From contig NZ_PJCH01000005.1 of NCBI RefSeq assembly GCF_002943565.1, positions 930,001 to 994,000 on the forward strand: DNA of 64,000 nucleotides, in the 5' to 3' direction. The DNA is from Hyphococcus luteus. Its GTDB lineage: Bacteria; Pseudomonadota; Alphaproteobacteria; Caulobacterales; Parvularculaceae. The translations under genes were made by a program, and so were the position numbers. Positions 6,348 through 15,181 of this stretch are shown here, one piece after another. The notes under the pieces are model-generated. The model was not told the origin of the DNA. It saw only the letters and a list, made by a program, of their open reading frames with translations, and ran no database searches. The stretch's first letter is position 1. Every line of letters starts with the position of its first letter.

Positions 6348-9300
6348 CTAGCGCAGGGCGGAGGCTTTCGCCAGTTCTTCCTCCACTTTCGCGCCTTCCG
6401 CCGCCCGCGGCTTGGAAAGCCGGGCGAAGAGCAGGAACGAGACCGGCGTCAGGAACAGCGTGAAGACGGCGGCGAAGCCGAGCCCGCCGAAAATCACCCA
6501 GCCGAGCGCCGCGCGCGCTTCCGACCCGGCGCCCGATCCGGTGATCAGGGGAAGGCTCGCCAGGAGCGTCGAGAGCGCCGTCATCAGGACGGGCCGCAGG
6601 CGCGTCATGGCGGCGTTTTCGATGGCGTCGCGCACGCTCATGCCCCGGTCGCGCAGCTGGTTGGCGAATTCGACGATGAGAATGCCGTTTTTCGCCATGA
6701 TGCCGATCAGCAGGACGAGCCCGATCTGGCTGAAATAGTTGATCGACCCGCCGGTGAGAAGAATCGCGTAAATCGCCGCTGCAAGCCCGAAAGGCACCGT
6801 CACCATGATGATCAGGGAGCTGACGAAACTTTCGAACTGCGCGGCGAGCACCAGGAACACGATAATCGCGGCGAAGCCGAAGACGAGAAGCGTCGTTCTG
6901 TTGGATTCCTGCAGGACTTTCGCTTCGCCGAGCAGGGTGATGGATTGCGATCCGGTGAGGACCTCCGGCGCGATCCGGCGCAATTCGCGGACCGCCTCGC
7001 CGATGCGCGCGCCGTCGGCGAGATTGGCGGAAACCGGCACGGCGCGCCGGCGCTGTTCGCGCGAGAGATTGGCTGCGACGGCTTCTTCGCGGATGGAGGC
7101 GACCGAGGACAGGGGCACGAAATCGCCCGTCGCCGTGCGCACGTAAAGATTGGCGAGATCGATGGGATCGTTCACCGGGGCGCCGCCGGACGACACCATG
7201 ATGTCGAGGGCGTCGTCGCCGATGAAAACCTGCGCGGCGCGAAATTCGTCGGCCATGGCCTGGACGGTCGTCGTGATGGCGTTGACGGGCACGCCCAGCG
7301 CCGCCGCCGCCTCGCGATCGATATCGATGGAGACCTGCGGCTGCGAGGTTTCGAAATCGAGACGGGCGTCGGTGAAGAGCGGGCTTTGTTGCAAACGCCC
7401 GGCGAGCGCTTCGGCGGTTTCCCCCGCAGCGTCGTAATCATCGCCGGCGACCGCGAATTGCAGCCCCTGTCCGCCGCCGCGGATATTGAGCGAATTGCCA
7501 CCTCTCAAAAACGCCATCACGCCCGGAATATCGCCGAGAAGCTGACGGATTTCGGCCTGGTATTCCTGTTGCGTCTTGTCGCGTTCCGACCAGTCGTTGA
7601 GCCGCAGGAGCAGGAACGAAAAATCGCCGCCGCGCACGCCGTTCATGGACATCATGAAAGGCGCTTCGCCGGTCTCCACATAAGGTCTGAGGCGTCGTTC
7701 GATTTCGAGAACCTTGGAGTCGAGATAATCGAAACTGGCGCCTTCCTGGGCCCGCACCATCATGAAGATGCGGCCGCGGTCCTCATCCGGGGTCAGTTCG
7801 CGCGGCGTCAGGTTGAAGGCGGTGAAGGCGCCCGCCGCAAACAGGACGGAGAGAAGGGCGGGAATGACCGGCCGGTCGAGGCATAACCGCAGGGCCGGCC
7901 CGTAAATCGCGGCGAGCGGGCCTTTCGGTTTTTGCGGCCGCTCGGCGGGATCGTCGCTGTCGGCAAGGGCCATCTCTTCACGGAATTCGCGGCCGAGCTT
8001 CACCGTCAACACCGGACACAAGGTCAACGCCACGAAAGACGAGACCATGACGGCGAAAGCGAGGACGAAGCCGAATTCGGAAAACAGCTTGCCCGCCTGG
8101 CCAGGCAGGAAGGAGATGGGAATGAAGACGGCGACCAGCGTCGCCGTGGTGGCGAGCACGGCGAAGACGATCTCGCGGGTGCCGAGCACCGCCGCGGCGC
8201 GTTTGCCTGCGCCCATGCCGCGCCAGCGCTGGATGTTTTCGGTGACGACGATGGCGTCGTCGACCACAAGGCCGGTCGCCATGACGAGGGCGAGCAGCGT
8301 GATGATGTTGATGGAAAAACCGGCGAGCCACAACGCGGCGATGGTGCCGAGAAGCGAGACCGGAATGGTCACCGCCGGGATCAGCGTCGCGCGCAAGGAC
8401 CGCAGGAACAGGAAGATGACGATGACGACGATGCCGGTGGCGAGAAGCAGGCTGCGGAAAACTTCTCTGATGGCGGCGTTGATGAAGATGGAATCGTCGA
8501 TCGTGACGTCGACGGACACATTCGGGGGCAAAGACCGGTTCAATTCGTCGACGGCGGCGCGCACATCCTGCGAGACTTTCACCGTATTGGATTGCGCCTG
8601 ACGGACAATGCCGATGCCGATGCCCGACACGCCGTTGACGCGCGCCGTGGTGGTTTCGTCTTCATAGCCCCATTCCACGACAGCGACGTCGGACAGGCGC
8701 GTTTCGTCGTCTAGACGCAGTTCGCCCACCTCTTCGGGCGTTTTGGCCGAGGATTCCGCGCGAATGAGCAATCGCTGGGCGTCATTGCGCAGGCGCCCGC
8801 TGGGCGCGCTCAAGGTCGCGCTGCGCAGGACATTCGCCACATCGACCACCGTAAAGCCGCGCGCGGCGAGGGAGACCGGCATGACGCGCACGCGGATAAG
8901 GCGGTTCTTCACGCCATAGGCGTCGGCCTGGGCGACCCCTTCCACCCCTTGCAGGCGCGGCACGATGACGTCGTCCACAAGATCGGCGAGATCGCCGGGG
9001 TCCATGTTTTTCGCGGCGACGGAAAGGCGCAGGATGGGCGAGGCGTCGGTGTCGGCCTTGATGACCTGCGGGTCTTCGATGTCCTCAGGGAGTTCGTCGA
9101 TAATGCCGGATACGGCGTTTTTCACGTCCGTCGCGGCGAGATTGACGTCGACATTCGAAGAAAATTCGGCGGTGATGCGGCTGCGCGCGAAACTTGAAGA
9201 CGAAGAGATAGATTTGACGCCGTCCACCTGGGAAACGGCGCCTTCGAGGATGGCCGTCACTTCCGCGTCGATCGATTCCGGCGTGGCGCCTGGGTAAGTC

Positions 9301-9479
9301 GTGCGGATAGAGACGACGGGCCGGTCCACATCCGGCAATTCGCGCACTTCAATGCCATTGATCGCGGCGAGCCCGGCGATCACGATGAGCATCGACACAA
9401 CGGCGGCGAGGATCGGGCGCTGAATGAAGATGCCGACAAAGCCGGCGTTGGTGACGGGGTCGGCGGGCTTTTTGCTCAT
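6348..9479 (-). CDS. RND-family efflux transporter, inner-membrane permease
   Basis: The 1043-residue protein has the AcrB/MexB architecture: first helix at about 15-35, a large periplasmic loop, helices 2-6 at about 340-490, a second periplasmic loop and helices 8-12 near the C-terminus. The proton-relay aspartates are in TGLVVDDAIVVTENI. Repeats such as PVSLLGTIAALWLAGFSIN and VPFGLAAAIYAILLTGGSIN mark the two halves. It follows its adaptor gene by 7 bases, so the two are co-transcribed. Its sequence style (GIFIQRPILAAVVSMLIVIAG start) is that of multidrug/solvent pumps rather than heavy-metal pumps. No outer-membrane partner is adjacent; the TolC gene at 44 kb or another copy must serve. 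Substrate unknown. Confidence 0.95.
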   Translation of the reverse strand: MSKKPADPVTNAGFVGIFIQRPILAAVVSMLIVIAGLAAINGIEVRELPDVDRPVVSIRTTYPGATPESIDAEVTAILEGAVSQVDGVKSISSSSSFARSRITAEFSSNVDVNLAATDVKNAVSGIIDELPEDIEDPQVIKADTDASPILRLSVAAKNMDPGDLADLVDDVIVPRLQGVEGVAQADAYGVKNRLIRVRVMPVSLAARGFTVVDVANVLRSATLSAPSGRLRNDAQRLLIRAESSAKTPEEVGELRLDDETRLSDVAVVEWGYEDETTTARVNGVSGIGIGIVRQAQSNTVKVSQDVRAAVDELNRSLPPNVSVDVTIDDSIFINAAIREVFRSLLLATGIVVIVIFLFLRSLRATLIPAVTIPVSLLGTIAALWLAGFSINIITLLALVMATGLVVDDAIVVTENIQRWRGMGAGKRAAAVLGTREIVFAVLATTATLVAVFIPISFLPGQAGKLFSEFGFVLAFAVMVSSFVALTLCPVLTVKLGREFREEMALADSDDPAERPQKPKGPLAAIYGPALRLCLDRPVIPALLSVLFAAGAFTAFNLTPRELTPDEDRGRIFMMVRAQEGASFDYLDSKVLEIERRLRPYVETGEAPFMMSMNGVRGGDFSFLLLRLNDWSERDKTQQEYQAEIRQLLGDIPGVMAFLRGGNSLNIRGGGQGLQFAVAGDDYDAAGETAEALAGRLQQSPLFTDARLDFETSQPQVSIDIDREAAAALGVPVNAITTTVQAMADEFRAAQVFIGDDALDIMVSSGGAPVNDPIDLANLYVRTATGDFVPLSSVASIREEAVAANLSREQRRRAVPVSANLADGARIGEAVRELRRIAPEVLTGSQSITLLGEAKVLQESNRTTLLVFGFAAIIVFLVLAAQFESFVSSLIIMVTVPFGLAAAIYAILLTGGSINYFSQIGLVLLIGIMAKNGILIVEFANQLRDRGMSVRDAIENAAMTRLRPVLMTALSTLLASLPLITGSGAGSEARAALGWVIFGGLGFAAVFTLFLTPVSFLLFARLSKPRAAEGAKVEEELAKASALR

Positions 9480-9486
9480 GGCGGGA

Positions 9487-10650
9487 TTAATCGCCTCCGC
9501 CGCCGGCCGCAGCGCCGGTCCCGCTGGCGCCGACGGCGGCGGCGCCTTCGCGGGCGTCTTCCTGCGATGCGTCGCCGGGCAACGGGAAGCCCGCGCGCAC
9601 CCGGTCGGAGCCTTCCCAGACGATCATGTCGCCGGGCTCGACGGCGCCCCTGACGAGAACGATATTATCCGTACGCTGAATGATAGAGACGTCGGCGCGC
9701 TCGGCGCGGCCGTCCTCGCCGCGCTTCCAGACATAAGGGCCGTTGCGGTCCCATTGAATGGCGAGGCCGGGAACGGAAACCGCCGGTTCGCCCTTGCTCG
9801 TGGTGGAGACTGCGAAAACCGCGCCCGGCAGCATGGCGCCGTCTTCATTATCGAAGGTCGCCTCGATCTTCAGCGTGCGCGTTTCCGGATTGACGCGGCT
9901 GTCGATGGCGGTGACCCGGCCTTCATGGGTCCCGCCGCCGGAGGAGGCGAGCCCGGCCGTGACTTTCTGGCCGATTTCGACAGCGCGGGCGGCTTCCTGG
10001 GGAATGGCGAACTCAACGACGATGGAGGAGGTGTCGTCGAGGGTCGTCACCTGGTCGCCGGCCCTTAGATAATCGCCCGCTTCGATTTCCGTAAGGCCGA
10101 TGACCCCGTCGAAAGGCGCGCGGATGGCGCGCTGCTGAAGGGCGTATTGCGCGGCGCGCAGATCGGCTTCGATGGTCTTGTATTCATTATAGGCGGCCTC
10201 GGCCTCGAGCGCGGAGGCGGCTTCGGTCTCTTTCAGATCGGCGTAACGCTCGGCGTTTTCCTTGGCGATCGGATATTGCGCCCTGGCGCGTTCGAGCGCG
10301 ATGCGCTGCTGGCGTTCGTCGAGCCGCAACAAGACGTCGCCTTCGGATACTTTTGCGCCCGGCGCGATATTCACTTCGACGACATTGCCGGTCGCCTCCG
10401 ACGTCAAAGCGACGCTTTTCAGCGCCCGGCCTTCGCCGATAACGTCGAGCGTGCGCCCGACCGAGGCTTCTTCGGCCGCGACCATGCTGACGGCGGGCAT
10501 GAAGCCGCCGCGTCCGCCGCCCGGGCCCCCGGGACCGGCCATGGAGGCGTCCGGGGCGCCGCCGCGCATCGTCAGGACGACGGCGGTCGCGCCCGCGCCG
10601 ATGACGAGGCCGGCAAGAGCGCCGGCGACAAGCGAGCCAGGCAATTTCAT
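9487..10650 (-). CDS. RND efflux periplasmic adaptor subunit
   Basis: The 387-residue membrane-fusion protein starts MKLPGSLVAGALAGLVIG, an N-terminal anchor helix, followed by a Gly/Pro-rich linker. It then has the biotinyl-lipoyl halves (GNVVEVNIAPGAKVSEGDVLLRLD and IRAPFDGVIGLTEIEAGDYL), a coiled-coil hairpin between them, and a beta-barrel domain. The ATG at 10650 is preferred over an upstream TTG (10668) because GGGAGAG lies 9 bases before it. The protein bridges the inner-membrane pump to an outer-membrane channel. The C-terminus is rich in Gly and Ala and looks disordered. A palindromic operator candidate lies about 60-80 bases upstream. Confidence 0.94.
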   Translation of the reverse strand: MKLPGSLVAGALAGLVIGAGATAVVLTMRGGAPDASMAGPGGPGGGRGGFMPAVSMVAAEEASVGRTLDVIGEGRALKSVALTSEATGNVVEVNIAPGAKVSEGDVLLRLDERQQRIALERARAQYPIAKENAERYADLKETEAASALEAEAAYNEYKTIEADLRAAQYALQQRAIRAPFDGVIGLTEIEAGDYLRAGDQVTTLDDTSSIVVEFAIPQEAARAVEIGQKVTAGLASSGGGTHEGRVTAIDSRVNPETRTLKIEATFDNEDGAMLPGAVFAVSTTSKGEPAVSVPGLAIQWDRNGPYVWKRGEDGRAERADVSIIQRTDNIVLVRGAVEPGDMIVWEGSDRVRAGFPLPGDASQEDAREGAAAVGASGTGAAAGGGGD

Positions 10651-11013
10651 GGTCGAACTCTCTCCCAACCGGCCTTCCGGCCGCTCATGGCGACAGGTCT
10701 AATACAGACTAACGTATGAACCCTTACGTTCCGTCGCCGATGCCCGGTCTTTCATGCGGCGGCGAAAATCAGGCTAGTCTGCTGAATTTGCTAAGAAATT
10801 CCGCCCTCAAAGAGGGGCGCCGCAGACCGGTCCGTATGTGACGCATCCAAAATCTACTGTGCAGGCGCAAAAAACACCAATCCCTCCGGGAAAAATCGGC
10901 GTTCTCACGCCGATTTGAAGCCGATATTCCCGGCGTCGAAACCGCAAGAATCGGGTGGTGCGCGCCTTGTCCGCCGGTAGCGTCAGCGCCGGCGAGAAGG
11001 AAAGGCCTGTTTC
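10651..11013. other. Intergenic region between efflux operon and NIPSNAP gene
   Basis: These 363 bases separate two divergent transcription units and should hold both promoters. Apart from the palindrome at 10711-10730 I see no gene or RNA. A long minus-strand open frame covers part of it, but it is the antisense of the NIPSNAP gene and has no family resemblance. Confidence 0.45.
10711..10730. promoter_or_regulatory. Palindromic operator candidate for the RND efflux operon
   Basis: AACGTA, 8 bases, TACGTT is a perfect 6-bp inverted repeat 61-80 bases before the adaptor start codon. Efflux operons of this kind are usually controlled by TetR-type repressors binding such palindromes. No regulator gene is adjacent, so the binder would be encoded elsewhere. 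Confidence 0.4.
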
Positions 11014-11343
11014 ATGATCACCTGTTTCATCAAATACGAAATCGACCCCTTCAGGAAAGATGCGTTTGAAACCTACGCTCGAAACTGGGGGCAGGCGATC
11101 CCGCAATGCGGGGCCGACCTGATCGGTTACTTCACGCCTCATGAGGGCTCGGCAACGACCGCTTACGGCGTGTACACGCTTCCCTCGCTTGCTGCATACG
11201 AGCAGTATAAACAGCGTCTTGCCGAACATCCGCTTGGCAGGGAGAATTACGATTTCGCGAAAGCCGAGCGGTTCATCACGCGTGAAGACCGTATTTTTCT
11301 GAAGCTTGCTTCCGGGCCCCATGCGCCGCTGAAACCATACTGA
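11014..11343 (+). CDS. NIPSNAP family protein
   Basis: The 109-residue protein has the dimeric ferredoxin-like fold pattern of NIPSNAP proteins: MITCFIKYEIDPFRKDAFETYARNW, a central GYFTPHEGSATTAYGVYTLPS, and RFITREDRIFLKLA at the end. The family is often found beside small-molecule metabolic genes, but its biochemical role is poorly defined. A GAAGGAAAGG ribosome-binding site precedes the ATG. It is followed 23 bases later by a PEP mutase/isocitrate lyase family gene, probably in one operon. Confidence 0.88.
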   Translation: MITCFIKYEIDPFRKDAFETYARNWGQAIPQCGADLIGYFTPHEGSATTAYGVYTLPSLAAYEQYKQRLAEHPLGRENYDFAKAERFITREDRIFLKLASGPHAPLKPY

Positions 11344-11366
11344 CCAAGAGACAACGGAATTCGATC

Positions 11367-12182
11367 ATGACCGACGCCAAAACCGCCGCCTTTCGCGCCC
11401 TTCATAAACCCGGCGCGCCTTTCGTCATCCCGAACCCATGGGACGCCGGCTCTGCGCGCATTCTTGAAGGCTTGGGTTTCAAGGCGCTGGCGACGACGAG
11501 CTCCGGTTTTGCGATGACGCTCGGCCGGCGCGATTATGGCGTCACGCGAGAGGAAGCGATAAGCCATGGCGCCGCGATTGCGGACGCTGTCGGCGTTCCC
11601 GTATCGGCGGATCTTGAAAACGGCTTCGGCGTCTCGCCTGAAGCCGCGGCCGCGACCGTGCGCGAGGCGATGATGACCGGTCTCGCCGGCGGCTCCATTG
11701 AGGATTCGACCGGCGATAAGGACGAACCCGTTTTCGACGAGGCCCGGGCCGTGGAGCGCGTCGCCGCTGCGAGCGAGGCCGCGCGCGCCGGCGATCGCGA
11801 TTTCGTCCTCACCGCGCGCGCCGAAGCGTTTCTCTACGGCGTTGGCGAGATCGACAAGGTGATCGCGCGCTTGAACGCCTTCGCCGAGGCCGGCGCCGAC
11901 GTTCTTTATGCGCCGGGCCTTCCCGACATGGCGGCGGTGCGCGCCGTCTGCAAAGGCGTTTCGAAGCCGGTGAATGTGCTTATTCTCGGCGCGCTGACCC
12001 AGCATAGCGTGGAAGAGTTCGCGCAAGCGGGCGCGGCGCGGCTTTCCATCGGCGGCGGGCTCGCCTGGAACGCTTATGGGACGCTCGCCGCTGCGCAGAG
12101 CATGCTGAGCGACGGGCGTTTCGATTGCCTTGGCGTAAACCGCGACGGCGCGAAAAAGGTCGCGCCGTATTTAAAAGGGTGA
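11367..12182 (+). CDS. Isocitrate lyase/phosphoenolpyruvate mutase family protein
   Basis: The 271-residue protein is a TIM barrel of the PEP mutase/isocitrate lyase superfamily. Supporting segments are VIPNPWDAGSARILEGLGF at the start, VSADLENGFG (metal ligand region), GGSIEDSTG, FVLTARAEAFLYG, and a late GAARLSIGGGLAWNAYGTL. The Cys-containing catalytic loop of true isocitrate lyases is not seen, so it is more likely one of the broad C-C or C-P bond enzymes such as oxaloacetate decarboxylase-like members. Its partner upstream is the NIPSNAP protein. The exact reaction cannot be assigned. Confidence 0.88.
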   Translation: MTDAKTAAFRALHKPGAPFVIPNPWDAGSARILEGLGFKALATTSSGFAMTLGRRDYGVTREEAISHGAAIADAVGVPVSADLENGFGVSPEAAAATVREAMMTGLAGGSIEDSTGDKDEPVFDEARAVERVAAASEAARAGDRDFVLTARAEAFLYGVGEIDKVIARLNAFAEAGADVLYAPGLPDMAAVRAVCKGVSKPVNVLILGALTQHSVEEFAQAGAARLSIGGGLAWNAYGTLAAAQSMLSDGRFDCLGVNRDGAKKVAPYLKG

Positions 12183-12289
12183 CCTTTTTGCAACCTTTAC
12201 GGCGAAGCGCGCCGGCAAGCCTTTCGCCGTTGCGCAGGACCCGCTAAAGACGCTTCGCGCGCCCCGACGCGCATAGTAACGGCATTCAA

Positions 12290-13672
12290 ATGACGATGAA
12301 CGAAACTTTGGCGCCGGCCCCGTCGCAAGGGCCCTGGCGGCGCGAGTTTTTCGCGCTCATGGCTATCGGCTTGCCGATGGGCCTGACGCAGCTCGTCCAG
12401 TTTTCCATCAACACCGTCGACGTGGTGATGATCGGCCAGCTCGGGCCCGAGCCGCTCGCCGCCGCGGCGCTCGGCCTCGTCATGTTCTATGTTCTTTATG
12501 TCGCCGGCATGGGGCCGGCCATGGCGGTCTCGCCCATGGTCTCCCAGGCGCTCGGCGCCGACGCGGAAGAAACGCGCGACGTGCGCCGCTCGGTGCGCAT
12601 GGGGCTGTGGCTCGTGGGGATCGGCGCGCCCATCCTGTCGCTGATTTATTTGTTCGCGGAAGAATTCGCGCTGATGACCGGCCAGCCGGCGCATGTGGCG
12701 GCGCTCGCCGAGCCTTATGTGCTGGCGCTGGTGCCGGGCCTTCCTTTCGCGCTCGGCGTCATCGTCCTGAGGAATTTTCTCGCCGCCATCGAGCGCGCGC
12801 GGGCGCCGCTTTATGTCATCATCCTGACGACGCTGCTGAACGCGCTTCTCAACTATCTCCTGATCTACGGCAATTGGGGGTTCCCGCGGCTTGAGCTGGT
12901 GGGCGCGGGGATCGCCTCGTCGCTGTCTCACGCCATCGGCTTTTTTGCGCTCGTCGCTTACATCTCCTGGGAAAAGCGTGCGAAACGGTTCGAGCTGTTC
13001 CATAATTTCCAGCGCTCCGACTGGCCGCGATTCGCCGAAGTTGCGCGTCTCGGCTGGCCGATCTCCATCACCATCGGTTTCGAGGCGATGCTGTTCAACG
13101 CCGCGGTGTTTTTGATGGGGCGCATCGGCGTCAATGAAATGGCCGCCTATCAGGTGGCGCTTAATGTCGCCGCGCTCGCTTTCATGATGCCTTTGGGCTT
13201 GTCCATGGCAGGCGGCGTGCGCGTGGGGCTGATGGAAGGCGCGAAAGACAGGGCCGGCGTGCGGCGCGCGGCGGCTATGGCGGTCTTGTGCAGCATCGGC
13301 GCGATCATGCTCGTCGCCGTGCCGGTGATGCTCTGGCCCATGGGGGTCGCCGGATTTTATCTGGAGCCGGGCGATGCGAACAACGCGGCGGTGTTGGCGC
13401 TGGTCGCGTCTTTCCTGCCGATCGCTGCGGCGTTCGCCCTTTTTGACGCAATCCAGGTGGCGGCGGGGCAGGCTTTGCGCGGCCTTAAGGACGTCCGCAT
13501 ACCGATGATCCTGACGGGAATCAGCTATTGGCTGATCGGGTTTCCCATCGCGGCGTGGCTCGGGCTTGGAACGCCGCTCGCCTCCATCGGCGTGTGGTGG
13601 GGCCTTCTCGCCAGTCTTGTCGCCGCGGCGCTGTCCCTCGGCGGACGGCTGTGGCTCGTCACCCGCGATTAA
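12290..13672 (+). CDS. MATE family efflux transporter
   Basis: The 460-residue protein has twelve predicted helices in two halves. Typical sequence is GLPMGLTQLVQFSINTVDVVMIGQLG near the start and AYQVALNVAALAFMMPLGLSMA in the second half. Members export cationic drugs or metabolites using Na+ or H+ gradients. The C-terminal 14 bases overlap the end of the convergent DinB gene. Resemblance to the NorM branch is inferred from the helical repeat pattern only. Confidence 0.93.
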   Translation: MTMNETLAPAPSQGPWRREFFALMAIGLPMGLTQLVQFSINTVDVVMIGQLGPEPLAAAALGLVMFYVLYVAGMGPAMAVSPMVSQALGADAEETRDVRRSVRMGLWLVGIGAPILSLIYLFAEEFALMTGQPAHVAALAEPYVLALVPGLPFALGVIVLRNFLAAIERARAPLYVIILTTLLNALLNYLLIYGNWGFPRLELVGAGIASSLSHAIGFFALVAYISWEKRAKRFELFHNFQRSDWPRFAEVARLGWPISITIGFEAMLFNAAVFLMGRIGVNEMAAYQVALNVAALAFMMPLGLSMAGGVRVGLMEGAKDRAGVRRAAAMAVLCSIGAIMLVAVPVMLWPMGVAGFYLEPGDANNAAVLALVASFLPIAAAFALFDAIQVAAGQALRGLKDVRIPMILTGISYWLIGFPIAAWLGLGTPLASIGVWWGLLASLVAAALSLGGRLWLVTRD

Positions 13673-14183
13673 GCACGGCGTCCAGATTCGGCATGAAGGG
13701 AATGTCCGTGTCGTCCGGCTTTGCGCCGGCGGCGGTCAGCATGGCGTGAACCTGTCCCCGGTGATGGGTCTGGTGATTGAAGAAATGGGTGATCAGAACC
13801 CAGCGCGGCAAAGTGATCTCGCGGTTCGCCGCGCCGGAAAACCAGGTGAGGCCGCCTTCGATTTCGGCCCCGGTCATGGCGTCCGCCCAGGCGAGGATGT
13901 GCGCGTCCGTCTTGTCGCGTTCGGCGCGCAGGATGTCCCAGTCTTCAAAAAGGGAGGCCGATTCCTTGATGCCTGCATCCGGCGCCTCGGACGGTGTAAA
14001 GCGGCTGAGCCACATGCGGTCGCCCCAGAGCACATGGTTCAAGCTGCCGTGGATGGAGCCGAAAAAAGCGCCGCGGCCTTCCCGGCGCTCCGCATCGCTT
14101 AATGTTGCGGCGGCGTCATAGAGGCTGCGGTTCTGCCATTCATTGTAGGCCGCCATGAGCCGCATATGAGCGGGGGAGATCAT
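13659..14183 (-). CDS. DinB family protein
   Basis: The 174-residue protein fits the DinB/YfiT four-helix-bundle family. Candidate metal ligands are the histidines in FGSIHGSLNHVLWGDRMWLSRF and in HFFNHQTHHRGQVHAML, the second being the family signature HQxHHRGQ. Many members are thiol-dependent metalloenzymes or of unknown function. The ATG at 14183 follows a purine-rich stretch. It converges with the MATE gene, overlapping by 14 bases. Confidence 0.93.
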   Translation of the reverse strand: MISPAHMRLMAAYNEWQNRSLYDAAATLSDAERREGRGAFFGSIHGSLNHVLWGDRMWLSRFTPSEAPDAGIKESASLFEDWDILRAERDKTDAHILAWADAMTGAEIEGGLTWFSGAANREITLPRWVLITHFFNHQTHHRGQVHAMLTAAGAKPDDTDIPFMPNLDAVLNRG

Positions 14184-14226
14184 GGAAGGTTTCCCATCGC
14201 CGGCGCGCCTTTGCGGTCAGGATGTG

Positions 14227-14538
14227 TCACGACGCGAACTGCTTGCGGCGCTGGTCGACCACGTCTTTGGATTCTTTCAGGCCCTTGCCTGTGTTCTCGC
14301 GGATCACTTTGACGGCTTCGATGATTTTCTTTTCCGCCAATAATTGGTCCACATCGGCCTGAACCGACGGGGAGAGGGAGGCGAAGGCGTCTTCCGCCGC
14401 CTGTTCTTCCTGCATGCGCCGCATCTCGCGCTCGCCGGCGGTTTCGCCTTTGGCGGCGCTCATCCGGCCGATCATGAAGGCGACATAAGCGACCGCCGCC
14501 AGCGCCAGCCATCCGCCCGTGGGGTCGAAATCGAACAT
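14227..14538 (-). CDS. Membrane-anchored protein with ribosomal L7/L12 C-terminal-like domain
   Basis: The 103-residue protein has one N-terminal helix (GWLALAAVAYVAFMIGRM), a charged coiled segment rich in Glu/Gln, and a C-terminal segment KKIIEAVKVIRENTGKGLKE. That last part follows the L7/L12 C-terminal pattern (xxIxVIKxVRxxTGLGLKEAKxxV), a module that in ribosomes binds translation factors and elsewhere appears in small membrane proteins. Function is unknown. It is 43 bases upstream of the DinB gene on the same strand. Confidence 0.78.
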   Translation of the reverse strand: MFDFDPTGGWLALAAVAYVAFMIGRMSAAKGETAGEREMRRMQEEQAAEDAFASLSPSVQADVDQLLAEKKIIEAVKVIRENTGKGLKESKDVVDQRRKQFAS

Positions 14539-14677
14539 GGGACGCGTCTCCTTTTTCTCTTACGGGGCCGCAGGAAGACGAGTGTAGGCGATTTCGGCGA
14601 GATGCAAAATATCAGTTGTGCTTCTCGCCTTCAGGCTTTGCCCCCGTCATTCCGGGGGAAATGGAAGACGCGGCCGA

Positions 14678-15094
14678 CTAAACCGCCAACAGAGCGATCA
14701 CATTGCGCGCCGCGATGATCATCAAAATCACCGACCCGGCGGCGAAAATGAAAAAGCGCAAGGGCACTTTCTTGATGACGATCTGCGCCAGGGAATGGGC
14801 GACGCGCGCGGCCACATAGCCCCAGGCGAGCCAGACATTCAGCGGATCGCCGACGCCGACGAGAAAGGAATAGATCGCGAGCGCGTAAAACAGCGTCGGC
14901 TGTTCGTGGAGATGATTGTAATTGTCGGCGACGACGCGCGCCTCAGAGGGCAGCGTCGAGAGCGAGCCCGGATGAATGGCGTCCTGCGGGTCGATTTTCG
15001 CTTTCTGCATGGCGGGGATGCGGGTCGCATACATCCAGATCCAGACGATCAGGGTCCAGACGATCAGTGCAAGCACGGGGGTGAGCATTGTCAT
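14678..15094 (-). CDS. MAPEG family membrane protein
   Basis: The 138-residue protein has four hydrophobic helices, beginning MTMLTPVLALIVWTLIVWIW. It carries the NYNHLHEQPTLFYALAIY signature between helices 1 and 2, the E/P/F pattern of bacterial MAPEG proteins. Relatives include microsomal glutathione transferases, but bacterial members are largely uncharacterised. A GGGAGG lies before the ATG. It stands alone between other minus-strand genes. Confidence 0.9.
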   Translation of the reverse strand: MTMLTPVLALIVWTLIVWIWMYATRIPAMQKAKIDPQDAIHPGSLSTLPSEARVVADNYNHLHEQPTLFYALAIYSFLVGVGDPLNVWLAWGYVAARVAHSLAQIVIKKVPLRFFIFAAGSVILMIIAARNVIALLAV

Positions 15095-15181
15095 GGCGGG
15101 GCCTCCCTTTTTTCTTTGTCTCTAGCACATGTTGCGGCAAAGCCTACGCTCAAACGCAGTGAGGGCGCAGTCGCGGCGCCG

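Noticed and set aside
6315-7886. A 523-residue plus-strand open frame
   Set aside because: Antisense to the RND permease, which is clearly coding on the minus strand.
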